The notes beneath the pieces are model-generated. The model was not told the DNA's origin. It saw only the letters and a list, made by a program, of their open reading frames with translations, and made no database searches. Source: Ornithodoros turicata (lineage: Eukaryota; Arthropoda; Arachnida; Ixodida; Argasidae). From it: 64,000 bases of DNA. Location: assembly GCF_037126465.1 (NCBI RefSeq), contig NC_088204.1:65285807-65349806 (forward strand), in the 5' to 3' direction. Each line of letters begins with the position of its first letter. The first letter of the stretch is position 1. The translations under genes were made by a program, and so were the position numbers. Shown piece by piece: positions 30,432 through 41,272 of this stretch.

Positions 30432-33400
30432 CTGCAGAAAGCATGCAGTGAAGCCTCTTTTACGAGAAGCACTGGGAAGCAAATCTTGTAGAAACTTCGT
30501 CTCGTATATTTCGTATGTACCGTGTTTTGCTTTCGGTATACATGACAGTTTCCGATCCGTTTTCTCTCTGTTTTGGAAAGACACTAAAGTGCAGAAATTT
30601 CTGCTCAGGGAATAAACGACGCCGTTATACTTTGACAGCAATACAAAAGGAACAGGATTTAGCCGTCCCATCGGTGGTGATATATGCGCGGAGCAAATGG
30701 CGATTTGCGCTTTCCATTTACTTTCCTTCTCGAGAGGCCACGTCCCATTGGTATCCGCAAACGATGTCCCTGAATCCCCCTTCCCCGATAACCTTTCCGC
30801 AGCGCCTCTTGTGAAAGCGGGAAGCGCGACTTGCGGTTCAGTGTGGCCCAGCTCTAGGAAAATTTCTCTAGATTAGGGTATCTGAAGTCCGCCTTGGGAA
30901 AAAAGAATTAGTTCGAAATCTAGGGGATTTTACTGTCGTGACACTTGTATCGAAAATTTCATGATATACAATTTTCCCCTGCCCAAGCAAAGGAAAGACG
31001 CAACCACAGAAGGACTTGGGCGGATCGCTGATCTCGCTCCGTACCGTAATTATCCCAATCACCGACGGCAGGTACTTCAAAATCGGCGCGCCCATGTGCT
31101 CCGTACATCCACTTTCGCGCAGGGAACTACGGTTTTGTTTTCCTCTCTGCCTGTCACCAAGTAGCCCTTGGCCTCTCATTTTTGTTTGTCATGGGAGAGA
31201 AATTGTTATCAAATGTGAGTGTTCCAGGAAATCACGACGCAAATACAACTTTCCCTCACATTTATTTGTATTCTCCGATGGCTTGTCACCACAGGACAAG
31301 GTTGCGCTTAGATGAAACTTTTACTCGTATTTGTTCTCGACGCCGTAGCCGGTAGTTTAATGAGTACACGAGCCGCCGCTGGAGACACTCACGATCTAGG
31401 GAAATCTGGGGAAATTTTTCTTCCAGTCCGGAGAAAAAATGCGAATGTAGGTTGGCAACACTGTTGCGGTTTCTTTCGCGCATAACTCACGGTCACAGGG
31501 TTGCCAGATTAGGCTACTTTGCGCCAAATTGGCTGTTTTCTGACTGTCGTGGCGCCGAAATTTCGGCAATGGCGATTTGGCTTCTTTTTTTCTTTTTGGC
31601 TACTTTTGTGGATACTTCTTCGCGCTACATTTGAGACTCCTGTGCACCTAACTTGGGGTACTTCTCATCGTGTACTACATCATGCGGAGTTACGTACAGT
31701 GGTGTCATGCCTGCATGCTTCCCTTGATGATCGGCCTTCTCTCTGTGTAGGTAAACGATGTCCGTCGGACTGTTTTGTTCGTTCACTGAGGTTTTACTAC
31801 TCGTTTACGTCATCATTCATTCATGATAAAATGCCTGCACACCACAGGCTACAGAATTGGCTACTTCTGGCTACTTTCTCGTGACGCGTTGGTGTCTTTT
31901 CAGGATTTTGACCCGGCAACCCTGCTCATGGTCGACGCAACGGATGAATCCCGTTACTTTTGTATTTATATAAAAGTAACGGCATTTTTATTCCGAGAGG
32001 ATAGAGTTTTCAATTTAGTGCCTTTTTAATTCGTATTGAATCAATGTAATTTTTTCTGAATTTCCTTTTTTTCTTTTTTCTTTTTTACATACCCTAGAAT
32101 ACTCAGTCACTAGAGCAATGAGAAGTGCAAGGACTTACGGTGAAGAACTTCTTCAGAGCGGTCTCCTGTCGGAACCAAGAAGCAAATGAAATTAGGGTTT
32201 CGAGGCACATATCAAGAAAATAAAGCGAGTTCATTTTCAGATACTATGAGTCAATGTCGAAGTTAAGGTTGTTTGTCACTTACGAAGTCAGGTTCAGCAC
32301 ACAGCTTACGGATGGTGCAGAAGTCACTGTCGCACTGGAGTTGTTTGTTCACACTGTCGAACTTGCTGTTGAACTGTGTTGTAACAAAACGTTCAGCGCA
32401 GAATCAAAATTATAGACTTTTAAATAGCAATTTCAGACCGCAATGTGCTATGGCTGCACCCCATAATATATACTGGTTGCCCGATAGGGTTTGACGCTTA
32501 AAGGCGTTCAGAAAACCGTCTGAACCGCATGTGTTTAACGCGTTTTTTTTTTTGTTTTTTTTTTTTTGTAACAAGAACTGTAGGCCAAATATACTGAGTT
32601 TAATAGGCAAGGCTTTTCCCCGCGAGCGTAGCATATTTTCCAATAACACTCCTATACCAGAAACGTGCAATTCTCCTGGGGAAGAGCACCCAGTTACCAT
32701 GGAAACACACGCCTTCTAATCGCTTCTAATGAAGAGGCGCGCGAGTAACGCCATCTGCTGTAAAAAGGGCCTAGGATATTGAACTAAGTAACTAACTAAA
32801 CGTGACGTGGTCATGACATGACCACGTGTCACGACCGCGTGGTCATGACAGGTCGTGGTCATGAGTCCGCCAGTCACGGCTGTGTTTTCAGCGACCGTTG
32901 CTATGGAGATCAGCCGTAATCAGCCGCAGTGGCAGCCACAGAAAGCCTGTGCTTGAAACCGTCCGCGGCAATTGGATAAAGGAATGAATAGACCGTTCTC
33001 ATCAACCATGTACTCCACTAAAGCGTAAGAGCAGTACTGAGCGCTTTGCACTGCAAACAATTAAACTACACATGTCCCTGTCGTTTTCAGCACCAGTATA
33101 TACACCTCGCACAATTCAATTAAATTCCGTTTTATTTGCTATAGAGCGGGCTACCCAATAATATACTCACTGCAGGTGTAGCATGGTCTCGCTGACACTT
33201 CAACTGATCCTTGAGTGGCTTGTCTGCTTTTTCTGAAATCGACAGATAATTGCTCGAATTACACATCATCCCCTAATTTAGGCGGTCGTGATGGAGTGCT
33301 GCTTTGGGAAGGGGTGTGATCGCGCGTCCTGAGTTGTCGTTTTCTTATCTCCACCACCTCCGCCGTCATCATCACGGCTTCTTTGACTCAGCATTGAGTT

Positions 33401-36400
33401 GCGTTTTCTTTAACATCACTAAAGCCGCTATACAGGGTGTTTGCTCTAACGTGTCCAGAGATTATATTTAAAGCGAGCGATAAAAGAAAAGCAAGTGGTA
33501 CTTTTGTGTTACTTGAGTAAGAAACAGGTACTGCTTCACCAGTAGCACCTGTTTCCTACACATTAAATTTCAAAACACCCTTTTTGGTGTAATTCGGCGG
33601 TATCATAACTGACTCCCTTTTTGGTGTATATCAACACCCTTTGGAAAAGTTACACCCCTCAGAAAAGGTGTATTCCTTACACCCAAATTGGTGTATTTCA
33701 ACGGTATCATAACTGACTCCCTTTTTGGTGTAATCCTACACCCAGTGGAATCTGTACACCCTTCTGGAAAGGGTGTAAATGGAGTGCACCATGTGTTTTA
33801 TATGAGACACGGCGAAATGAAGTCCGCGAACGCGTCTGAGGAATGTCTGAAGATGCCATGGCTGGGCTTTGGAATCCCAGCAATCTAATTCCAGCAACCA
33901 CTGTAACCCAAACTGATACAGATACATAAATGATACGGATGATACAGATGAATACATATATATAAATAAAATAAAATATAATAGAAATAAAATTAATAAA
34001 TACAGATATTAGTACAAATTTTGTTCACTTGAACATACAGTTCTTCATGGTTTCGTGTTTGTTAGTGCAGTATGTACCCTTGTATTCGTTATGCAAATGC
34101 TCTCTTCCTCTGTTCTGTGAATACACAACTTTTTGCTCTGCCAACCCTTTATCGTAATTCTTTTTTGCTGAATATGCACTGCACTTGCTTATAACACTGT
34201 ATTGGGCTGACATCTGACATAATGTCCGCAAAAACATTGGGCAGGAAAAGTATTTTTTACTTTATGGTATTAGTTAATGATGAAGTCATGTCGTAAATAT
34301 TAGGTACTGACAGCACAAGAAGGTAATTCGTTATTCGCCACATATCCATTCATTGCCTTTTCTTAAGAAAATGTCAAACTGGAACACATGTTTCACCCAC
34401 TGCGGATATCCCCCAAATAAAAGTCTCATTAGTATATATGTTGTTCATTTACACCATATTTACACCAAAATGTGATAACACGTTGGAAAGAGGGTGTTTC
34501 GAAACACTAACACCCAATTAACACCACTTCTGGTGACTGTTTTTTTTCATACAAGGTGTAATAGGGGAGTATATGCAATGTTACACCTTAATTACACCTC
34601 AAACACACCAAAAAAGGTGTTCTGAAATTTACAGTGTAGTCAAGTAGCTGACCAGTAGCGCTCGTTTTCCTTTTATCGCTCGCTTTAAGTAAAATTTCTG
34701 GACACGTTAGAGCAAACACCCTGTATACAGGGTGTCCCAGAAAACGCGTCATTGAATTATAATAAACAAACTACGCCACCTAGAATTATGCGGTCAATGG
34801 CATTTGTTCTTACTAGGTTTTTGCCAACTCCTGATATGAATGTCATGTATCGTAAGTTTAATTATGTAAATATTTGCAAACTGAACTCGGAAATTTGCCA
34901 AGTAAAGGTCACTTTTTTACCAATATGAAGAGCGTGCCGAATTCACTCAAGTTCATGATAATTGACAGTAATATTCACGAGCTATTCCATCGGAAAAAAA
35001 ATAGCCAAACATCATGCTTTTCGTAGCACCGAACCATAACTCACGACGACTTTTTGAGCGCAATCGCTCTTAGTCCGACGAAAGGAGGAGGTTCCAAACC
35101 CAGCCCACAGAGGGCGCGTTTTCTCATCCAACCCTGGCAACTCCGAATGACTCGAAGTGGGCGAAAAATAGCCAGGGTTGCGGAAATGAGGTCATAACTC
35201 TGCGGCGAAAAATGGCCAGAGTTCACCCTGGTAACAACTCGTCTCGACTCCGCTCCAAAGCAGGGTAAGCTAGGGTTATGACGTCAGACACACGCGCGTA
35301 TGGCCTTGTCTGCTACACACGACAATTTGCCCCTTTTTTGCTTGGTCATAACCAAGTTTTGAAAGCTTTTCGTTTTGGAAAATATTGCGATGTTATCTCC
35401 GTGACCTATTGGAAGATTACCAAGATAGAAGGTTGGATCACAAATGTACAGCACTTTCAAAGCGTGCACAGCGTACCCATGTCTGCATTAAATGGGGCGT
35501 GTTTTTTTATTCACCTGGACTTGCAAGTATATTGCAATACTTTAGGCTAGTTTATAGAGCATGTGGTTCTTACTCAATCGTTATGATTATTTGTTAGGGC
35601 CACGATATTCCCGGTTGCGAAATTCCTGATCTTACAGAAATTCACGGCTTCGAAACACAGATAATGCTCGATTGCTTCATAAGATGACACTCAGAGTTTA
35701 AAAAGAGGATGTTGTTGATATTGTCTTCGATATCTGTCGAAGTTGTTTTTGGCGAGTGAAAGCGAGTTTTGTTTCGGCGAGTGAAATGTTAACGACATTT
35801 ATGCTTAGCAAGGCGGACACATCGGTACAGCATTTGGTTAGTTTATTAACAGAGTAGTTCAACTTAGGTGTTTGCACTTTTTATCCAGGATAGTCTGAGT
35901 TCACTGTTGGCAATTTCCCTGGCGTGACTGCATTTTCGGTGGCTTATTTTACAATCGGAAGACCACAAAACATTTATGTCCAGCAGTTTATTTTGCAACA
36001 GAGATATCGACCACAGACTTTTCTAACGAAAGAAATTACCTGGTAAACAGTTATAGAATTATCGCAGAATTGTAACAGTTGGTTACAGAATGAACGTCAT
36101 ATATGGCTGTGTGAAACACATAAAAATTAACTTGTATCGCCGATTTCTTCAACGTGATCCGCCATGTGGGCTTAGGAGGCAAAGACATTTCGGCGGCACA
36201 TTCTGGTGCCGGCGAGACTATCTCCCCCCCCCTCCCCCCCACAAAAAAAAAAGAAAATGAAAAGAAAAAGTGCCCTGACCTGACCTCAACTAACCTTACC
36301 GAGGTGCGCTAAGCTAACTAGACGCTTCCTACATTTCACAAGATGGCAACCTCCAAATCCGTGAGGCTCAGCAAGGCCGCGGTTGTCCTGCTCTATAGAA

Positions 36401-39400
36401 GTGCTTCAGGTTGTGTTATTCGAAAGTATATAACAAAAGGTTCTAGACCACACAATTTTATTAATCTTATATTTTTAGGTTCAGTATATGACCCTCTTTA
36501 ACTCGCATATGCGGTGTATTTAGCTTTCAAACGCTTTCACTATTTTTTAAAACCCAGTGGTCCCGATAACGAACTACACCCTCGAGGAATTCTCGAGGAA
36601 TGCAGGCTTGACCACCAGGTACAGGCAACTTTTACTGAGGATTGCTTGCCGCACAGCAAGTAACAAACACGTAAATGCTAATAGCACCCGAATTCTAGAG
36701 AAAACATAAACATATTGTTGTCCTCGTTCCTCTTTCTGGATACACGTTACAATTTCGCGCAAATCGAAACTTCAACGTCCGCCATCTTGAGCGCACCATG
36801 ACTCCGACCGTTCAAAAATTCCGGGCGAAGGGTGGCTACTCCAGGGTCACGTGATGCTACGTCACACCAAACTCGCGAGTTACTCGGATTGAATAAAAAA
36901 ACGCGCCCCGACTGATAGAAAAAGCGACAGTTCCTGGAATTGGGAGAGATAAAGTGCGATCCCAGCGAAAGTCGGACGCGATAAGCCATACCCGTGTTAT
37001 CTCTTTCTGCGATGCAGGTGTGGGCTGGGTTCCCAACCTCCTTTCGTCGGACTGACAAGGATTGCGTGGAAAAATTTAAAGCGCGCTAGCTCCGTAGAGC
37101 ATGATGTTCGGCTTTTTTTTTTTTTGATGGGATAGCCCTTGAATATCCCTGTCAGTTATCATTAATTTGAGTAAATTAGACACGCTCTTCACATTGGTGG
37201 GGTAAAAAGGTGACCTTTACTTTGCATATTTCCGACTTCAGTTCGCAAAAATTTACATAATTAAACTTGCGTTACACGACATTCACATCCGGAGGTGGCA
37301 AAAACCTAGTAAGAACAAACGTCATTGACCGCATGATTCTAGGTTGTGTAGTTGTTTTATTATAATTCAATGACACGTTTTCTGGGACACCCTGTATACA
37401 TGCGAGGGAGAAGAGAGACAACATAAAAGGCTTACCAAGGCTTACCCTAACAGTCCCGTTTCTACTCTGTATATTATTGTGTCGTATTAAAGGAGCTTTG
37501 TATCTTGTAGCTTATGAAATGAGGTTCATTACGTGGGACAGAAAGATTAAGTTATGCACTACGAACAGGAACTTTGCTTGATGGTATAAACACGACGCAA
37601 AAGACAAAGGGACGGAGGAGCAGACAGGACGAGCGTCCAATTGAGCCTAATTGCTCGTCGTGTTGAAGGAACCTAGCTGTATGTTGTACTGTTTGATGTA
37701 AAACGTGAAATACCATGGAAGGACGGAGGTTCAAGGAAGTCAGGGCCTTCCTGGTTAGAGCTCGAGCGTGAATTGGAAGCGCCGCGAGTACACTCATTTC
37801 CAACGAACTATCTCTTGATTCTAGGTTCTACATGGGTGAACAAGGAAAAGCGGATTTCGACGTTCGACTAGCACCGCGATACAAGTACGGAACTGACCGA
37901 TGCGCAAACCTGGGGCGCGTTCCTCGCCACTTCCTAACTTCGCCTTTAGACCTTTTATAAGTACAGTTGAGCCCACTTATAACGAACTTCACCGTCACGC
38001 GGCAGTTCTATATCCGAGCATTCGTAGTAAGTGGAAATGTATACGTATAAAAGGTCCTGGTTTGATGGAATAAACATTTGGTTGGCAGTTCAGCGCAGCC
38101 GTTGTTTGTCTTTTGCTTGTACCGTCCCTTTTTTACCCAGCACTGGAGTTTTATCCATTTTAAAATGAGTTACCAACCTGCCCAGATTTTAACTTTGTTC
38201 GCATTTGCTCCGCCCTCGTCAGTGCTATGCCAGAGGCTGTCCAATGGCCATGGTGAAATCAAAAAGAAAGAAAAGACCGTTGCTTTGTGGCGGATCAATT
38301 GCCGTCGCCCGTGCTGCACGAGAGCGCATTGAGAATCGAGCATTCTGTTCTCCACGTTCGTCGTCCATTGGCTCCTTGTGTTCTATTCGCAATCTCTGAA
38401 GCTTCACGAGAATATGGCACGGAATATCAAATACAGAATATAAAGTTGATATTAAAGTCGGGTAACTTGTCAGGATATGTCATGGTACCTAGCTTACTTG
38501 GGGTTGTGAACAAGCTTACTATTAACACAAAGTTAACCTCATTCATACGAAATACCTTTGTTTTCGTGCTCCCTTTATTCATCTTTCCCTACACTCTTAA
38601 AAATGAACTTCACCCCATAGCACGCTCCTAGCCAAACATAATCTCGAATGATATCGTTATATGGCCTTATTTGTTGAAAACGGGAGGCGTACGCCATTTC
38701 TGTGACAATTATGACCAGCATAAGTGTCACAAAAAAGGCGTACGCCTCCCGTTTTCAACAAATCAAGGCAGATAGCGATATCATTCGAGATGATGGTTGG
38801 CTTGGAGCGTGCTATGCGGTGATGTTCATTTTTAAGAGTGTGCATGGTCACACGAAGGGATCCCTATGACTTCGGTATTTGCGCACTGGGTCGTTATCAG
38901 TGATGCCTTCCACACTGTTAAAAATGAACTTCACCACATAGCAGGCTCCTAGCCAACCATCATCCCGAATGACAACGTCCTCGCCCTAGATTTGTTGAAA
39001 ACGGGAGGCGGAGACTATTTTGTGCCATTATGCACAGCACAGAATAGGCTCCGCCTCCCGTTTTCAACAAATCAGGGGTAAGAACGTTGTCATTCGGGAT
39101 GATAGTTGGCTAGGAGCGTGCTATGTGGTGAAGTTCATTTCTAAGAGTGCAGGTTTAAGAGCACATAAAAAATTTATTTCCAACGCGAACGTCTTTTATT
39201 CTCGACTGAACTGTAAAACACTTTACTCTATAGTTACGTTCAAAAGAATGACCCCTCCCCTCCGACATCCCCTTTCGGGAAGGCTGCCCCCTGGGATTTT
39301 CTCGGCACCCCCTCATACCCCCCTATACCCCGCAAATGTCTTGCAACACCCCTAAAATACCTGCCAAACACGCTAGAATAATTAAAAAATAAGCGACCTT

Positions 39401-39625
39401 GCAAACCCTGCGCATATCCCTGGCTGCCTCTCTTCGAACGTCTCCACGTCTAACACTTGACCACGTAGCAGCATGATGTCCACAAACAGACCTCCTGGCC
39501 AGCACAACTTATTTCCGCAGAAAACAAGGTTAAAAGAAAGCATACTCACTGCACAACTCCAGATGGTGAGCCGACGCCAGCAGGACAACTGCGGCCAGAA
39601 CAGCAACGCCAAAGAGACCCTTCAT
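30336..39625 (-). CDS. Microplusin-like antimicrobial peptide, copy 2
   Basis: Five exons on the minus strand: 39550-39625, 33171-33232, 32284-32373, 32139-32165, 30336-30431 (76+62+90+27+96 nt, 116 residues), with GT-AG ends and phases identical to copy 1. The signal peptide differs at one residue. All six cysteines (25, 38, 60, 65, 71, 99) are kept. The stretch after Cys25 is KKADKPLKDQLKC rather than EKDDQELKDQLKC, so the chain is more basic, and the tail is longer and His-rich (PDSPTGHDHHAHDHHH). Copper or zinc binding and antimicrobial action are inferred from the family. It has its own TATA box and poly(A) signal, so it should be independently transcribed. Intron 1 is 6.3 kb because of two large inverted-repeat elements missing from copy 1. 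Confidence 0.9.
30839..31463. mobile_element. hAT-like element with perfect 8-bp target duplication
   Basis: The 625-bp insert begins CAGTGTGGCC and ends GGCAACACTG. TTGCGGTT flanks it at 30831-30838 and 31464-31471. Copy 1 keeps a single TTGCGGTT at 18961-18968, the intact empty site. No transposase is encoded. Confidence 0.9.
31496..31924. mobile_element. hAT-like element inserted 24 bp from its neighbour
   Basis: The 429-bp insert has termini CAGGGTTGCC and GGCAACCCTG. Flanks CTCACGGTCA and CTCATGGTCG are a diverged target duplication; copy 1 has only CTCACGG at about 18982. Confidence 0.8.
32139..32165 (-). CDS. Microplusin-like 2, exon 4 (27-nt microexon)
   Basis: Encodes ETALKKFFT. 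The donor is ACC|gtaagt. Confidence 0.88.
32284..32373 (-). CDS. Microplusin-like 2, exon 3
   Basis: Encodes FNSKFDSVNKQLQC and DSDFCTIRKLCAEPDF. Same length and splice phases as copy 1. Confidence 0.9.
33171..33232 (-). CDS. Microplusin-like 2, exon 2
   Basis: The acceptor is gatttcag|AAAAAG. It encodes KKADKPLKDQLKCQRDHATP plus Ala, and the donor is GCA|gtgagt. Confidence 0.9.
33433..34723. mobile_element. Inverted-repeat element (CAGGGTGTTTGCTC ends), intron 1 of copy 2
   Basis: The left end CAGGGTGTTTGCTCTAACG and its complement at the right end (about 50 bases of inverted repeat) are flanked by TATA. It hosts another element (33559-34636). It is absent from copy 1. Confidence 0.85.
33559..34636. 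mobile_element. Nested element rich in GGTGTA words
   Basis: The ends CACATTAAATTTCAAAACACC and CACTGTAAATTTCAGAACACC (other strand) are inverted repeats flanked by TA. Subterminal regions on both sides hold many GGTGTA/TACACC words. The AT-rich interior has no recognisable ORF. Confidence 0.8.
34728..37394. mobile_element. 2.67-kb long-terminal-inverted-repeat element
   Basis: It begins CAGGGTGTCCCAGAAAACG and ends with the complement. Inverted similarity runs about 300 bases or more inward (for example TAGTAAGAACAAA and GTAAAGGTCACC-type blocks) and includes a second paired block (GTCCGACGAAAGGAGG at about 35073, complement at about 37039). It is flanked by TATA, shared on the left with the neighbouring element. 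No transposase frame is apparent. Confidence 0.85.
37395..38591. other. Intron 1 of copy 2, duplicated sequence
   Basis: About 37745-38410 matches about 20960-21530 of copy 1. A pogo-like end (CAGTTGAGCCCACTTATAACG) lies at about 37964-37990. There is no gene. Confidence 0.5.
38592..38840. mobile_element. Palindromic MITE family M1, copy c
   Basis: A 249-bp foldback with CACTCTTAAAAATGAACTTC ends, preceded by TA and followed by TG. Arms are as in copy a. Confidence 0.88.
38913..39149. mobile_element. Palindromic MITE family M1, copy d
   Basis: A 237-bp foldback beginning CACTGTTAAAAATGAACTTC, flanked by CA on both sides, only 72 bases from copy c. It belongs to the same subgroup as copy e at 23810. 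Confidence 0.88.
39550..39625 (-). CDS. Microplusin-like 2, exon 1 (signal peptide)
   Basis: Encodes MKGLFGVAVLAAVVLLASA plus HHLELC. The donor is TGCA|gtgagt, in phase 1. Confidence 0.93.
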
Positions 39626-39691
39626 GGTTGAGCAGTAGATGTCTTTTACCCCCTCGCAGAAACCGCGTGCTCACTAGTCAACTTCTCCCCG

Positions 39692-39702
39692 CTTATATAT
39701 CG
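39692..39702 (-). promoter_or_regulatory. TATA box of microplusin-like gene 2
   Basis: CGATATATAAG on the minus strand, about 70 bases upstream of the ATG. The region from here to about 39840 closely follows the copy 1 promoter (GCACGTGG/CGCGTGG, TTATTTCAGCACGTT and CCAGGAAACGAGGAAGACC blocks). Confidence 0.75.
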
Positions 39703-41089
39703 GCTACGTCCTGCGTCATCGCTGCTGATTGAACAGACGAAGGGTAATCTCTTGTCTCGCCCTCGCTACAGCACGTGGTTATTTCAGCACGTTGGGACGT
39801 CTACATCGCACATCCAGGAAACGAGGAAGACCTAAATGTCTGTCAGTGTCAAAACATTGCACCGGCACGCTGAAAGAGTACGCGTGCGTCTGCTTGTAGA
39901 ATAATTGCGCTCATCTTTGCTTTAGGACCGGTTGTTGCCAGCAAGGTCTCCTGTTGTTGTGCAACGTTACCGATAAGTAACCAGAGTTTCAAATGTTGGG
40001 ACCGTATAAGAAAGAGGTGTTTTTAAGAGGCGATAACAAAGCGTCTGCCAAGAACTTTATATGCTTTCCCTATCACGTCATAGCCCTGAGCAACGTGGCT
40101 TCTGCTAACGGGGACCGTTCGTAGGTCGTTGCTGCGACGATTAGGCTTAGAACCAAACCTTCCTGGTTTGGTTGTTGTGATTTGGTTGTTTTGGTCCGTT
40201 TTTTTTTTAAATATTGTCAGAAGGAAAGGTGCTATCTCAACGTACCATTGTACGACCGTCTTTTAAGACAGCTCACGCCTTCAAAAATTATTAGCACCTG
40301 TGCAGCTTTTCGCACCAATGCTGTCTCATGTGTTCGTTCTGTCATCTGCATGCTTCTCCCACGTAAATATTGTGAAGAAAATATCACATCGCCTCCTGTC
40401 TCGTTTACTTTCAGACTAAACAATCCGAAACATTAAACAACCTCCTTCAATCTGGAAAAAGGGGGCAAACACGAGTACCGGAAATGCGTCAGCTTTATAA
40501 TGGCGTGGGTATGATTGCAAAGTCCTTGCAGTCCTTGTTTCTAGCAGTCCTTGTTTCTAAAGGCATGCTCTTGTCAATAAATTGTAATACAGAAAGCGTG
40601 AATTTATTTATTCCATTACTTCCTTTCTTCTGTACTTACTTTCCATTATATTTTCTATTTATTTGTTTGCTTTCGCTACAGCAACGCAGCGGTGGAGCCA
40701 GGGGCAAAAAGCAGTTTGGTCAACGCATCAGCATGTTTGTTTGCTCCTTCCGATCTGACAGGATGCCAACACTGCGTACACATTATTTGTATAATCAACT
40801 TTCTAACGCAGAACACGTTAGGTTGCGTAAAGGTTCATTTGCATAGCGCACACTGATAAGATCCACAACCTTCACAGGTTCATACGTATACACATCGTCG
40901 TAACTGTTGGTTCTGACTGTGTCGCGGTTTTCGCTGTGATGACTGATACGACTGTTACTGTATAGCGCCAATCGCGTTTAAAATTTGTCCCGCTCTATTT
41001 TTACAAATACAACATTATATATGTATTTACAAATACAACACACAAATGCAAATATGCGAATTCTGATTGTTCAAATACGGAAGCGAATA
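39703..41089. other. Upstream region of gene 2 and spacer
   Basis: Homology to copy 1 upstream sequence fades at about 40430. After that I see no gene; short AT-rich frames only. Confidence 0.45.
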
Positions 41090-41272
41090 CAGTCAAACTC
41101 CTTTATAGCGAACACTTTTTTAACGAAAATACCACTACAACAAATTTTTCTGCGGTCCCGCTGGTGCCCTATAGGTCCAATAATGGACATCCTTTTTAAC
41201 GAAAATACCTTTACTGCAATTTTTTTTTTTTTTTTGCTGTCCCCTGAGTTTCGTTGTAAAGGAGTTTGACTG
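41090..41272. mobile_element. Tc1/mariner-pogo-like MITE, second copy
   Basis: The ends CAGTCAAACTCCTTTA and complement are flanked by TA. Same family as 8907-9069, but with 20 extra bases including a longer T-run. Confidence 0.85.

Larger units (their letters stand above)
30575..32027. mobile_element. Older inverted-repeat element in intron 4 of copy 2, with two nested inserts
   Basis: Orthologous in position to 18465-19085 of copy 1. The ends read gacactaaagtgcagaaat and, inverted, atttagtgcc. It is interrupted by the hAT-like elements at 30839-31463 and 31496-31924. Confidence 0.7.
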
